Assembly (NCBI RefSeq): GCF_900102635.1
Contig: NZ_FMZQ01000001.1
Coordinates: 682,001-746,000 of the forward strand
From: Ectopseudomonas chengduensis
GTDB taxonomy: Bacteria > Pseudomonadota > Gammaproteobacteria > Pseudomonadales > Pseudomonadaceae
DNA length: 64,000 bases
Reading direction: 5' to 3'
Both the position numbers and the translations under genes were made by a program. The notes under the pieces were generated by a model. It had not been told where the DNA came from, searched no databases, and saw only the letters and a list, made by a program, of their open reading frames with translations. Every line of letters starts with the position of its first letter. Positions within the stretch are counted from its first letter, which is position 1. This document shows positions 52,842 to 62,813 of this stretch, in pieces.

Positions 52842-54263
52842 TCATTCGTCCGCTGAAACCTCGATATTGCGCCCGCTACGGCCATCTTTCGTGTCCAGTT
52901 GCAGGAAGATCGCCGCCGCCAGCATCGACAGCAGGCCAACGCACAGATAGGTCGCCTGGAACGCCTCCAGCACATGGCCGTTGTCGCCCAGCTCGCGGCT
53001 GAAACCGCTGAGCAGCGCCGCCGCCGATGCAACGCCAAGGCCCATCGCCAGCTGTACCACCACCGACAGAAGGCTGTTACCGCTGCTGGCGTCGCGGTTG
53101 TCCAGGTCGATCAGCGTTACCGTGTTCATCGCGGTGAACTGCAGCGAGTTGCAGGCGCCGATCAGGCTCAGCTGGATGATCAGCTGCAAGGTCGAGGTTT
53201 GTGCGTCGACCAGGGCCAGGCTGGCGATCAGGGCGCCGAGCAGCAGGGTGTTGCTGGTGAGGATGTTGCGGTAGCCGAGGCGCTCGATCAGCGGCCTGGC
53301 CAGGGGCTTGGCTGCCATCGCCGCCAGTGCCAGCGGAATCAGGCTCATGCCGGCCTGGGCCGGCGAATAGCCCATCGCCAGTTGCAGCAGCAGCGGCGTG
53401 AGAAAAGGTAGCGCGCCGCTGCCGAGGCGGGCGAACAGGTTGCCGATGATGCCCACGGCGAAACTGCGGGTGTGGAACAGCTTGGGTGCGAACAATGGCT
53501 GCTCGATGCGCCCGGCGCGTAGCCAGTAGGCGGCCAGGCAGGCCATGCCGCCGAGCAACAGCAGCACCACGCGCATGGTCGGCAGGTGCAGTTCGCCGAG
53601 CCCTTCCAGGGCTACGGTGATCAGCAGCATGGCGGCGCCGAACAGCAGAAAACCGACGGTATCGAAGCGGCTGCGCTCAGGGCCGCGCAGGTCGGGCATA
53701 TGGCGCAATGCTGCCCAGCAGCCGAGTAGTCCCACTGGCAGGTTGATCAGGAAGATCCAGTGCCAGCTGGCCACTTCCACCAACCAGCCACCGAGGCTCG
53801 GGCCGATCAGCGGGCCGAGCAGGCCGGGCAGGGTGATGAAGCTCATGATCCGTACCAGCTCCGAGCGCGGATAGGCGCGCAGCACCACCAGTCGCCCGAC
53901 CGGCATCATCAGCGCGCCGCCCAGGCCCTGGATGACCCGTGCGCCGATCAGCATGCTCAGCGACTCCGACAGTGCGCAGAGCAGCGAGCCGAGGCTGAAC
54001 AGGGCGATGGCGCCGAAGAAGATGCGCCGCGTGCCGAAGCGGTCGGCGATCCAGCCCGATGCCGGGATCAGCAGGGCCACGGTAAGCATGTAGGCGATCA
54101 CCACCGACTGCATGCGCAATGGATTTTCGCCGAGGTCGGCGGCCATGGCCGGTAATGCGGTGTTGAGGATGGTGCCATCCAGCGTCTGCATGAAGAAGGC
54201 GATGGCGACTATCCAGGGCAGCAGGCGGGCGGTTCTGGGGTCGAGCAGGGTGGGGTTGGTCAT
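52842..54263 (-). CDS. mdtD: MFS multidrug exporter MdtD
   Basis: 473-residue DHA2-family drug:H+ antiporter. It aligns by eye with E. coli MdtD over its length: LPWIVAIAFFMQTLDGTILNTALPAMA, PASGWIADRFGTRRIFFGAI, GGALMMPVGRLVVLRAYPRSE and ASWHWIFLINLPVG. The start at 54263 (MTNPTLLDP) is the first methionine before the first helix; the frame continues to 54839 antisense to the TorT-like gene and is ignored. Not linked here to mdtABC. Confidence 0.88.
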   Translation of the reverse strand: MTNPTLLDPRTARLLPWIVAIAFFMQTLDGTILNTALPAMAADLGENPLRMQSVVIAYMLTVALLIPASGWIADRFGTRRIFFGAIALFSLGSLLCALSESLSMLIGARVIQGLGGALMMPVGRLVVLRAYPRSELVRIMSFITLPGLLGPLIGPSLGGWLVEVASWHWIFLINLPVGLLGCWAALRHMPDLRGPERSRFDTVGFLLFGAAMLLITVALEGLGELHLPTMRVVLLLLGGMACLAAYWLRAGRIEQPLFAPKLFHTRSFAVGIIGNLFARLGSGALPFLTPLLLQLAMGYSPAQAGMSLIPLALAAMAAKPLARPLIERLGYRNILTSNTLLLGALIASLALVDAQTSTLQLIIQLSLIGACNSLQFTAMNTVTLIDLDNRDASSGNSLLSVVVQLAMGLGVASAAALLSGFSRELGDNGHVLEAFQATYLCVGLLSMLAAAIFLQLDTKDGRSGRNIEVSADE

Positions 54264-54407
54264 GCTGTTCTCATGGTCTGTGCGCTCCACTCTAGGCCGC
54301 CGATCGAGCCCGGGCAACTGCGGGTTGCCAACGTGTAAGCAGGTGTCCGAGGTGGTGCTACGCTGGGGTGACTGGCACATCGCCCCGCAAGGGCTAAGGA
54401 CGGCGTC

Positions 54408-55427
54408 ATGCGCTGGTTGACTCTGTGGCTTTCGCTGGCTTGCCAGTCGCTGCTGGCGGCCGAGTGGTTCCCTTATCCGGTACGTGCCGATGGCCGCATG
54501 CTGGATTACCGGCCTTTGCCAGCGGCCAGCCAGCCCTGGCGTATCTGTGCGCTGCTGCCCCATGGCAAGGATCGCTACTGGTGGGGCGTGGCCTGGGGGC
54601 TGGATCAGGAAGCCAGACGTCTTGGCGTGCGCCTGGGGATCTACGAAGCCGGTGGCTACGAGCATGCCGATGTGCAAGTGGAGCAGTTCGGGCATTGTGT
54701 AGCCGAGGGCGCCGATGCCTTCGTCGTGGCCAGTATCAACACCTATGACCTGTGCAGCGCAGCAGAAGTGCAGATCAAGGCCGGTCGGCCGGTCATCGAT
54801 CTGGTCAATCGCCTGGAATGCCCGGGGCTCAGCGCGCATTCGCGGGTCGACTTCGCCGACATGACGCGTGCCACGCTCAAGTATCTGGTACGTGTCAGTG
54901 AAGGGCGGCCGATTCAGGTCGGCTGGCTACCCGGCCCGGCCGATGCTGGCTGGGTGCAGGATGCCGAGCGCGGCCTGCGTGATGCCTTGCCTGGCACCAG
55001 GGTGACCCTGGCCCATGGTGGTTATGCCCCAGTGGATCGCAGTAGTCAGGCGCAGTTGACGCGGGAGCTGCTCAAGCAGCATCCACGTCTCGATTATCTG
55101 ATCGCCAATGCCGAAGCCGCGGCCTTCGCCGCGCAGTTGGTGCGCAATATCGGTTCTGAGACGCAGGTGTTGTCGTTCTATGCCACCGAGCGGGTGCTGG
55201 AGCAGATTCGCGAGGGGCAGGTACTGGCTGCACCCACCGACTCACCGGTGATTCAGGCGCGCATCGCCCTGGACCTGGCCGTTCGTGGCCTGCAGGGCGA
55301 AAAGCTGCCGCAACTGGTGAGCCCGCAGATCGAAATGCTCGACGCCGACTCACTGGATCGTTTCGACCTCGGCCGGCTGATGCCGCCCGAGGGCCACTGG
55401 ATGATCCGCCAGGAATTACCCGACTAA
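54408..55427 (+). CDS. TorT-like periplasmic binding protein (orphan)
   Basis: 339 residues. Signal peptide [20 protein letters not shown], then a type I periplasmic binding fold. It matches E. coli TorT, the TMAO-binding partner of the sensor kinase Tor[45 protein letters not shown] and [19 protein letters not shown]. No torS, torR or torCAD genes are in the window, so it may pair with a distant sensor or diguanylate cyclase. It overlaps the end of betA by 12 bases (convergent). Confidence 0.85.
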   Translation: MRWLTLWLSLACQSLLAAEWFPYPVRADGRMLDYRPLPAASQPWRICALLPHGKDRYWWGVAWGLDQEARRLGVRLGIYEAGGYEHADVQVEQFGHCVAEGADAFVVASINTYDLCSAAEVQIKAGRPVIDLVNRLECPGLSAHSRVDFADMTRATLKYLVRVSEGRPIQVGWLPGPADAGWVQDAERGLRDALPGTRVTLAHGGYAPVDRSSQAQLTRELLKQHPRLDYLIANAEAAAFAAQLVRNIGSETQVLSFYATERVLEQIREGQVLAAPTDSPVIQARIALDLAVRGLQGEKLPQLVSPQIEMLDADSLDRFDLGRLMPPEGHWMIRQELPD

Positions 55428-57122
55428 CCTGTCTTGCTGGCTGCGCAGCGGCGTACCACGCACCGGGCGTTCGCCCGCGACGAAATAGGGCGCATTGCTG
55501 CGCGGCAATGGCTGGCGCCCGCGAATCCGATCCGCGATCTTCTCGGCGATCATGATGGTGGTGGCGTTGAGGTTGCCGGTGATGATCTCCGGCATGATCG
55601 ACGCATCCACTACGCGCAAACCCTGCAGGCCGTGCACGCGGCCCTGACCATCGACCACCGCCATGTCGTCCTCGCCCATCTTGCACGAGCAGGACGGGTG
55701 GAAAGCCGTTTCCGCATGCTCGCGAATGAAGGCATCCAGCTCGGCGTCGCTCTGCACATGCTCGCCAGGACTGATTTCACGCCCACGGTAAGGATCGAGT
55801 GCCGGCTGCGCCATGATCTCGCGGGTCAGGCGTATGCCGTCGCGGAATTCCTGCCAGTCCTGATCGGCGCTCATGTAGTTGAAGAGGATGCTCGGGTGCT
55901 GGCGCGGGTCTTTCGACTTGAGCTGGATACGCCCGCGGCTGGGCGAGCGCATCGAGCCGACGTGAGCCTGGAAGCCATGCTCGTTGACCGCGTTGCTGCC
56001 GTTGTAGTTGATCGCCACCGGCAGGAAGTGGAACTGGATGTTGGGCCAGGCGAACTCCGGGCGCGTGCGGATGAAACCGCCGGCCTCGAACTGGTTGCTG
56101 GCGCCGATACCGTTGCCGGCGAACAGCCATTGCGCGCCGATGCCGGGCTGGTTGAGCAGCTTGAGTGCCGGGTACAGCGACACTGGCTGGGTGCAGGCGT
56201 ACTGCAGGTACATCTCCAGGTGGTCCTGCAGGTTCTGGCCGACGCCAGGCAGTTCGTGTACCAGCGCGATGTCCAGCTCGCGCAGCAGCGCGGCGGGGCC
56301 GACGCCGGAGCGCTGCAGGATCTGCGGCGAGGCGATGGCGCCGGCGCATAGCAGCACTTCGCGGCGAGCACGGGCTTCGGTGGCATCGTTGGCGTTGCCG
56401 ATCAGGTAGCTGACGCCACTGGCGCGCTTGCCATCGAAGAGGATGCGGTCGGTGGTGGCGTGGGTGATGATGGTCAGGTTCGGCCGTGCCCGTGCCTGGT
56501 CCAGATAGCCACGCGCGGTGCTGGCGCGGCGGCCTTCCGGGGTCACGGTGCGGTCCATCGGGCCGAAGCCTTCCTGCTGATAGCCGTTGAGATCATCGGT
56601 GCGCGGATAGCCGGCCTGCACGCCGGCCTCGACCATGGCGTGGAACAACGGGTTGTTACCGGCCTTGGGCGTGGTCACACTGACCGGGCCGTCACCGCCG
56701 TGGTAATCGTTGGGGCCGATGTCGCGGCTTTCCGCCTTGCGGAAGTAGGGCAGGCAGTCGAGATAGGTCCAGTCTTCCAGGCCTTTGGCCGTGGCCCAGT
56801 TGTCGAAGTCCAGCGCGTTGCCGCGGATGTAGCACATGCCGTTGATCAGGGATGAGCCGCCCAGGCCCTTGCCGCGTCCGCATTCCATGCGGCGGTTGTT
56901 CATGTACGGCTCGGGGTCGGTCTCGTAGGCCCAGTTGTAGCGCCGGCCCTGCAGCGGGAAGGCCAGGGCGGCAGGCATTTGGGTACGAAAGTCGAGGCGG
57001 TAGTCGGGGCCGCCGGCTTCCAGCAGCAGTACGCTGACGTCTGCGTCTTCGGTCAGCCGGGTGGCCAGGACGTTACCGGCCGAACCGGCGCCGATGATGA
57101 TGTAGTCGAATTCCTGGGTCAT
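55416..57122 (-). CDS. betA: Choline dehydrogenase
   Basis: 568-residue membrane-associated FAD enzyme of the GMC family, oxidising choline to betaine aldehyde (and slowly on to betaine). FAD motif [19 protein letters not shown] signature [17 protein letters not shown], and the C-terminal HPSCSCKMG with the catalytic His and HTxC-like region. The start at 57122 has an excellent AGGAGGAG ribosome site. It is the last gene of betI-betB-betA. Confidence 0.96.
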   Translation of the reverse strand: MTQEFDYIIIGAGSAGNVLATRLTEDADVSVLLLEAGGPDYRLDFRTQMPAALAFPLQGRRYNWAYETDPEPYMNNRRMECGRGKGLGGSSLINGMCYIRGNALDFDNWATAKGLEDWTYLDCLPYFRKAESRDIGPNDYHGGDGPVSVTTPKAGNNPLFHAMVEAGVQAGYPRTDDLNGYQQEGFGPMDRTVTPEGRRASTARGYLDQARARPNLTIITHATTDRILFDGKRASGVSYLIGNANDATEARARREVLLCAGAIASPQILQRSGVGPAALLRELDIALVHELPGVGQNLQDHLEMYLQYACTQPVSLYPALKLLNQPGIGAQWLFAGNGIGASNQFEAGGFIRTRPEFAWPNIQFHFLPVAINYNGSNAVNEHGFQAHVGSMRSPSRGRIQLKSKDPRQHPSILFNYMSADQDWQEFRDGIRLTREIMAQPALDPYRGREISPGEHVQSDAELDAFIREHAETAFHPSCSCKMGEDDMAVVDGQGRVHGLQGLRVVDASIMPEIITGNLNATTIMIAEKIADRIRGRQPLPRSNAPYFVAGERPVRGTPLRSQQDRLVG

Positions 57123-57170
57123 GGCTCCTCCTGTTGCCCGGCTGTGATCCGGGAAAACGCGGTGACTGTT

Positions 57171-57274
57171 CCCGGATTGCATCCGGGTTACGGGGCGGTG
57201 ATTCAATTCGTGGGCGGGCCGGGCGGCGAACCGCTTTAGCCGCGAAATGGGTCGCGGCTGAAGCCCCTCCCACA
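57171..57274. repeat. Repeat cluster between betB and betA
   Basis: A small hairpin CCCGGAT-TGCC-ATCCGGG (57171-57188) is followed by a REP hairpin CTTTAGCCGCGA/TCGCGGCTGAAG (57235-57264) running into CCCCTCCCAC. The latter is the same REP core as at 7.3-7.4 kb. Confidence 0.75.
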
Positions 57275-57285
57275 GACACCGGTGC

Positions 57286-58758
<1,473 letters not shown>

Positions 58759-58811
58759 GGGCTGTCCTCTGCACTTGGCAATCTGCTTGGAGAACAGCCT
58801 ATTTTATTTAA

Positions 58812-58828
58812 ATTGAACGATCAATCAA
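58812..58828 (-). promoter_or_regulatory. BetI-like operator before betB
   Basis: On the plus strand ATTGAACGATCAATCAA, sharing CGATCAATCAA with the site before betI at 59718-59737. About 55 bases upstream of the betB ATG. Confidence 0.65.
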
Positions 58829-58939
58829 TAAAAACGACCCGGCGTGACCAAAAGCGACATGGCGGGCGCCACTTGTCCTTGGCGCCGCTTCGGCTGTGTG
58901 CAATTTCCGTTCGGGACGTTTGGGGATGCGGGGGAGGCC

Positions 58940-58968
58940 GGTGCGCACGGCCAAGGTGGCCCCGCGAC
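58940..58968 (+). repeat. Left arm of a 29-base inverted repeat flanking betI
   Basis: GGTGCGCACGGCCAAGGTGG-CCCCGCGAC. Its reverse complement, with one mismatch, lies at 59780-59808 on the other side of betI, about 810 bases away. Confidence 0.85.
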
Positions 58969-59082
58969 ACCCTACGAGGCGTTGCCCGCAGCCCGTAGAT
59001 TGGCCTGGGTGGGCTGTAGGGTGGGCTTCAGCCCACCAAACTCAAAAATGGACCACCGCCCCCGATGCGCCTTCGCGACAGG

Positions 59083-59673
59083 CTAGCGGGCTTTGTTCAA
59101 CTGCAGGTCGAGGTAGTCGTAGGCGATGCGGCGTGCCTGTTCGGTGTCGAAGGCTTCGCCGGACAGTGCGCCGCGCAGCCACAGGCCGTCGATCAGCGAG
59201 GCCAGGCCGCGGGCGGCGAAGCGTGCCTGATCTAGCGGTAGCACGCGATGGAACTGGCCGCACAGGTTGGAATAGAGACGGTGGTCGTTGACCCGCTGCA
59301 GGCGGCGCAGGGCAGGCTGGTGCATGCTGCTGGCCCAGAACGCCAGCCAGGTCTTCATCGCTGGACCGCTGACCTGGCTGTCGTCGAAGTTGCCGTCGAT
59401 CATCGCCTTCAGATGGGCACGCGGGCTGTCCTCGCGCAGTGCGCGACGGCGTGCGCCCACCGCATCGCTGAGCGCCTGCATCAGGTGACGCATGGTGGCT
59501 TCGAGCAGGCCGTTCTTGTCGTTGAAGTAGTGGCTGATGATGCCATTGGAGACCCCGGCCAGGCGGGCGATATAGGCGATGCTGGCATCGGCCATACCAA
59601 CCTGGTCGACGGCTTCCAGGGTGGCGGCAATCAACTGCGAACGACGAATGGGCTGCATGCCGACCTTGGGCAT
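59083..59673 (-). CDS. betI: Choline-responsive TetR repressor BetI
   Basis: 196-residue TetR regulator. [20 protein letters not shown] and [33 protein letters not shown] form the HTH typical of BetI; the C-terminal domain binds choline and releases DNA. It represses the bet genes in the absence of choline. It is upstream of betB and betA on the same strand, with a BetI-like palindrome 45 bases before its own start, indicating autoregulation. Confidence 0.95.
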   Translation of the reverse strand: MPKVGMQPIRRSQLIAATLEAVDQVGMADASIAYIARLAGVSNGIISHYFNDKNGLLEATMRHLMQALSDAVGARRRALREDSPRAHLKAMIDGNFDDSQVSGPAMKTWLAFWASSMHQPALRRLQRVNDHRLYSNLCGQFHRVLPLDQARFAARGLASLIDGLWLRGALSGEAFDTEQARRIAYDYLDLQLNKAR

Positions 59674-59717
59674 GGGTGTCTCCAGCGGGGGAAGTTGGGC
59701 CGGAGTCTAGGCGGATT

Positions 59718-59737
59718 TTGATCGTTCGATCAATCAA
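59718..59737. promoter_or_regulatory. BetI-like operator before betI
   Basis: TTGATCG-TT-CGATCAA with perfect 7-base arms, extended by TCAA to share CGATCAATCAA with the betB-side box. 45 bases upstream of the betI start. Confidence 0.75.
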
Positions 59738-59779
59738 ACGAGGTGGGAGAGTGGGGGCGTGGCGCCGATTCCGCAGGGC

Positions 59780-59808
59780 GTCGCGGGGCCACCTTGGCCA
59801 TGCGCACC
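59780..59808 (-). repeat. Right arm of a 29-base inverted repeat flanking betI
   Basis: Reverse complement of 58940-58968 with a single A/G difference. Lies in the 227-bp spacer between betI and the BetX-like gene, 20-50 bases from the terminator region. Confidence 0.85.
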
Positions 59809-59846
59809 GCCTTATCCTCGGTAACCGTGGCGCGCACGTGGCCTCG

Positions 59847-59879
59847 CAAAACGACGAAGCGGGCCAGAGGCCCGCTTCG
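59847..59879 (-). terminator. Probable intrinsic terminator after the BetX-like gene
   Basis: Perfect 11-bp stem CGAAGCGGGCC/GGCCCGCTTCG (59855-59879) 22 bases past the stop. On the minus strand it is followed by TCGTTTTG. It separates the transporter genes from betI. Confidence 0.7.
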
Positions 59880-59900
59880 ATGGCGTGCAGCGAGTGCGGC

Positions 59901-60752
59901 TTACTTCAGCCAGCTTTCCACGCGCTCCGGGTTGGCAGCGATCCAGTCCTTGGCGGCCTGGTCCGGCTTGGCGCCTTCGCGGATGGCCAGCATCACCGCG
60001 CCGACTTCTTCACCGCTCCAGGAAATCTTGCTGAGGAAGGCGGCAGCGTCGGCGGCCTTGCCCTTCAGCTCAGGATTGGCCACGGTGTCGACACGCTCGT
60101 CGTCGCCGAAGACTTTCTTCGGATCTTCGAGGAAGCGCAGTTTCCACTTGGCGAACATCCAGTGCGGAATCCAGCCGGTGACCACGATCGGCTTCTGCGC
60201 TTTCTCGGCGCGGGTCAGGGCGGTGGCCATGGCCGGGCCCGAGCTCGGCATCAGCTTGATGCTGGCCAGGTTGTATTCTTTGATGGCGTCTTCGGTGCGG
60301 CGCATCACGCCGGCACCGGCGTCGATGCCGGTAATCTTGCCGTCGAAGTCCTTGGCGTATTTCTCCAGATCCTCGATGGTCTTGGCTTCGACGTAGTCCG
60401 GCACGATCAGGCCGATCTTGGCGCCGGAGTAGTTGGTACCGAGGATTTCCACCTTGTCCTTGAGCTTCTCGAAATACTCGCCATGAGTGGCCGGCAGCCA
60501 GGCGGAGAGGGTGGCATCGAGGTCGCCACGGGCCACGCCTTGCCACATGATGGCGGGTTCGACCGGCTTCAGTTCGACCGTGTAGCCGAGTTTGCTTTGC
60601 AGGATTTCACCGGCGACATGGGTGACGGCGACGCTGTCGTCCCAGCCGTTGACGTAGCCGATCTTCAGGGTAGGTTTGTCGGCGGCCAGGGCGCTGCCCA
60701 TGCCGATGGCCAGGGCGGCAGCGCCGAGGCAGAGGTGTTTGAAAACGCGCAT
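59901..60752 (-). CDS. Quaternary-amine substrate-binding protein (BetX-like)
   Basis: 283-residue periplasmic protein of the OpuAC/ProX type. Signal peptide MRVFKHLCLGAAALAIGMGSALA, then IGYVNGWDDSVAVTHVAGEIL, AIMWQGVARGDLDATLSAWLP and VVTGWIPHWMFAKW; the many tryptophans would form the aromatic cage for a trimethylammonium group. Its likely ligand is glycine betaine. In P. aeruginosa separate binding proteins (CbcX, BetX, CaiX) share the CbcWV core; here this one sits beside cbcXWV, 208 bases after cbcX. Confidence 0.85.
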   Translation of the reverse strand: MRVFKHLCLGAAALAIGMGSALAADKPTLKIGYVNGWDDSVAVTHVAGEILQSKLGYTVELKPVEPAIMWQGVARGDLDATLSAWLPATHGEYFEKLKDKVEILGTNYSGAKIGLIVPDYVEAKTIEDLEKYAKDFDGKITGIDAGAGVMRRTEDAIKEYNLASIKLMPSSGPAMATALTRAEKAQKPIVVTGWIPHWMFAKWKLRFLEDPKKVFGDDERVDTVANPELKGKAADAAAFLSKISWSGEEVGAVMLAIREGAKPDQAAKDWIAANPERVESWLK

Positions 60753-60915
60753 ATTTGTTGTGCTCCATCAGTGAGTGGCAGTTGCAAGATCGTTGACTGG
60801 CTCGTTCTCATTGCGGGCCTTGCGAATCCGTGTTGCGCAGCAGATTGCCGGTTCGCGGGCAAAGCCTCCCCGTCACGGCCAGAAAGCAGCCGCTAGTGGT
60901 TTACGAGGAGGTTTC

Positions 60916-60943
60916 CGGGCTCGAACCCTGAGGTTCGAGCCCG
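60916..60943 (-). terminator. Strong hairpin after cbcX
   Basis: Perfect 12-bp stem CGGGCTCGAACC/GGTTCGAGCCCG with a CTGA loop, 18 bases past the cbcX stop. No clear U-run follows, so it may be a partial terminator or mRNA stabiliser. Confidence 0.5.
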
Positions 60944-60960
60944 AATCGGGTCGTGGCCTG

Positions 60961-61905
60961 TTACAGCCCGACGTGTTTCTTCACGGCGGCAACGCCGTCC
61001 TGACCGTCAAAGGTGGTCACGCCGCTCAGCCACTGGTCGAGGATCGCCGGGTTGGCCTTGATCCACTCCTTGGCGACGTTCTGCGGGTTTTCCTTCTCCA
61101 GCACCTTTTCCATCAGCTGGCTTTCGATATCGACGGTGAACTGCAGGTTGTTCAGCAGCTTGCCGACGTTGGCGCAGCGCGCCTCGTAATCCGGCGGTAC
61201 CACGGTGTAGACCTTGGCCGCACCGTAGTCAGGGCCGAACACGTCGTCACCACCGGACAGGTAGGTGATGTCGTGCTGAGTATTCATCGGGTGTGGCGCC
61301 CAGCCGAGGAAAACCACCGGCTCTTTCTTCTTGATTGCCCGCGATACCTGCACCAGCATGCCGGCTTCGCTGGACTCGACCATGCGGAAGCCGCCGAGGT
61401 CGAACTGGTTGTTCTTGATCATGCCGTCGATCAGCAGGTTGCCATCGTTACCCGGCTCGATGCCGTAGATCTTGCCGCCCAGCTGATCCTTGAACTTGGC
61501 GATGTCCTGGAAGCTCTTCAGGCCGGCTTCGGCCGCGTAGGTCGGCACGGCCAGGGTGTACTTGGCACCCTCGAGGTTGGCCTTGGGCAGTACCTTGACG
61601 CCATCGTCCTTGAGGAATGGCTCGATCACCGCGTCCATCGACGGCGCCCAATAGCCGAGGAACACATCGACCTGGCCGCTCTTCACGCCGGTGAAGGCGA
61701 TGGGTACCGAGGCCATGATCTTGCGCGGCTGGTAGCCCAGACCTTCAACCAGGGTCATGGCCACACCCGTGGTGGCGGCGATGTCGGCCCAGCCAATCTC
61801 GGCGAAACGCACCTGCTTGCAGCTCGCCGGCTCCGCGGCCATGGCGCCCTGCATCAGTGCGCAGGACAGCAGGCCGATGGCGGCAGTGGTCTTGATCATT
61901 TTCAT
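60961..61905 (-). CDS. cbcX: Choline ABC transporter, substrate-binding protein
   Basis: 314-residue periplasmic choline-binding protein. Signal peptide to about residue 23 (MQGAMAA), then CKQVRFAEIGWADIAATTGVAM, VDVFLGYWAPSMDAVIEPF and VVFLGWAPHPMNTQHDI, with the Trp/Tyr/Asp set expected of ChoX-type sites. It follows cbcW by 29 bases and is the last gene of cbcV-cbcW-cbcX. Confidence 0.93.
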   Translation of the reverse strand: MKMIKTTAAIGLLSCALMQGAMAAEPASCKQVRFAEIGWADIAATTGVAMTLVEGLGYQPRKIMASVPIAFTGVKSGQVDVFLGYWAPSMDAVIEPFLKDDGVKVLPKANLEGAKYTLAVPTYAAEAGLKSFQDIAKFKDQLGGKIYGIEPGNDGNLLIDGMIKNNQFDLGGFRMVESSEAGMLVQVSRAIKKKEPVVFLGWAPHPMNTQHDITYLSGGDDVFGPDYGAAKVYTVVPPDYEARCANVGKLLNNLQFTVDIESQLMEKVLEKENPQNVAKEWIKANPAILDQWLSGVTTFDGQDGVAAVKKHVGL

Positions 61906-61934
61906 CTGCGGTTCCCTGTGAAGTGAAAAAATGT

Positions 61935-62813
61935 TTACTGGCGCTGCAGCTTGCCGCTGAACCAGGCAAAGATGCCGCCGCGGGCGGTCTGCTTGGTGCC
62001 GAAGCTTTCAGTGATGCGGTCGAGAATGATCGCCAGCAGCACCACGGCCATGCCGCTTTCGAAGCCTAGCCCGATGTCCAGGCGCTGGATACTCGCCAGT
62101 ACATCGTTACCCAGGCCACCGGCGCCGACCATCGAGGCGATGATCACCATCGACAGGGCCATCATGATGGTCTGGTTGACCCCGGCCATGATCGACGGCA
62201 TGGCGTTGGGCAGTTGTACCTTGAACAGCAGCTGGCGGCTGGTGCAGCCGAAGGACTGGCCGGCCTCGACGATTTCCTTGTTCACCTGGCGAATGCCCAG
62301 GCTGGTCAGGCGCACCGCCGGCGGCATGGCGAAGATCACCGTGGCGATGATGCCGGGCACGCGGCCAAGGCCGAAGAGCATGGCCGCCGGAATCAGGTAG
62401 ACGAACGCCGGCATGGTCTGCATGAAGTCGAGGATCGGCCGGATGATGGTCGCCACGCGCTCGCTCTTGGCCGCCCAGATGCCCAGCGGGATGCCCAGCA
62501 GCAGGCTGATCAGCGTCGAGGAGAAGGTCAGACCGAGGGTGACCACGGTCTGTTCCCAGAACCCGGTCATGACGATCAGGATGAACGCCACGGCGGTGAA
62601 TACCGCGAAGCGTGCGCCGATGCGCCACAGACCGAGGGCGACGAAGATGGCGATCAGCAGCCAGGCCGGCGGCAGCATGAGCAAGGCTTCGATGCCTTCG
62701 GAGAAACCGCTGACCAGTTTGCCGATGCTGTCGAAGGCACCGCTGTAGTTGTCCAGCAGGTGCTGGACGACGTCGTTGACCCAGCTACCCAGGTCGAGTT
62801 TCTTGTCACTCAT
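61935..62813 (-). CDS. cbcW: Choline ABC transporter, permease
   Basis: 292-residue ProW-type inner-membrane permease with about seven helices. The ABC-coupling EAA loop is seen in EAGQSFGCTSRQLLFKVQLP, preceded by TMPAFVYLIPAAMLFGLGRVPGIIA. Its ATG lies 8 bases inside the end of cbcV, so the two are translationally coupled. Confidence 0.95.
   Translation of the reverse strand: MSDKKLDLGSWVNDVVQHLLDNYSGAFDSIGKLVSGFSEGIEALLMLPPAWLLIAIFVALGLWRIGARFAVFTAVAFILIVMTGFWEQTVVTLGLTFSSTLISLLLGIPLGIWAAKSERVATIIRPILDFMQTMPAFVYLIPAAMLFGLGRVPGIIATVIFAMPPAVRLTSLGIRQVNKEIVEAGQSFGCTSRQLLFKVQLPNAMPSIMAGVNQTIMMALSMVIIASMVGAGGLGNDVLASIQRLDIGLGFESGMAVVLLAIILDRITESFGTKQTARGGIFAWFSGKLQRQ

Larger units (their letters stand above)
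58759..59082. other. 324-bp spacer between betI and betB
   Basis: No gene is seen. Next to betB is an AT-rich stretch (about 58800-58835) with a BetI-like box. Further on are the left arm of a 29-base inverted repeat (58940-58968) and a GTAGGGTGGGC hairpin (59008-59037). It could give betBA an internal promoter. Confidence 0.65.

Noticed and set aside
52793..53038. N-terminal extension of dbpA
   Set aside because: Overlaps the end of mdtD on the same strand and has no homology to DbpA; the GTG at 52792 gives the normal length.
54264..54839. N-terminal extension of mdtD
   Set aside because: Runs antisense through the TorT-like gene and precedes the first transmembrane helix with unrelated sequence.
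58844..59086. 80-codon open frame in the betI-betB spacer
   Set aside because: Made largely of repeat sequence (GTAGGGTG element and inverted-repeat arm), with no ribosome site or domain.
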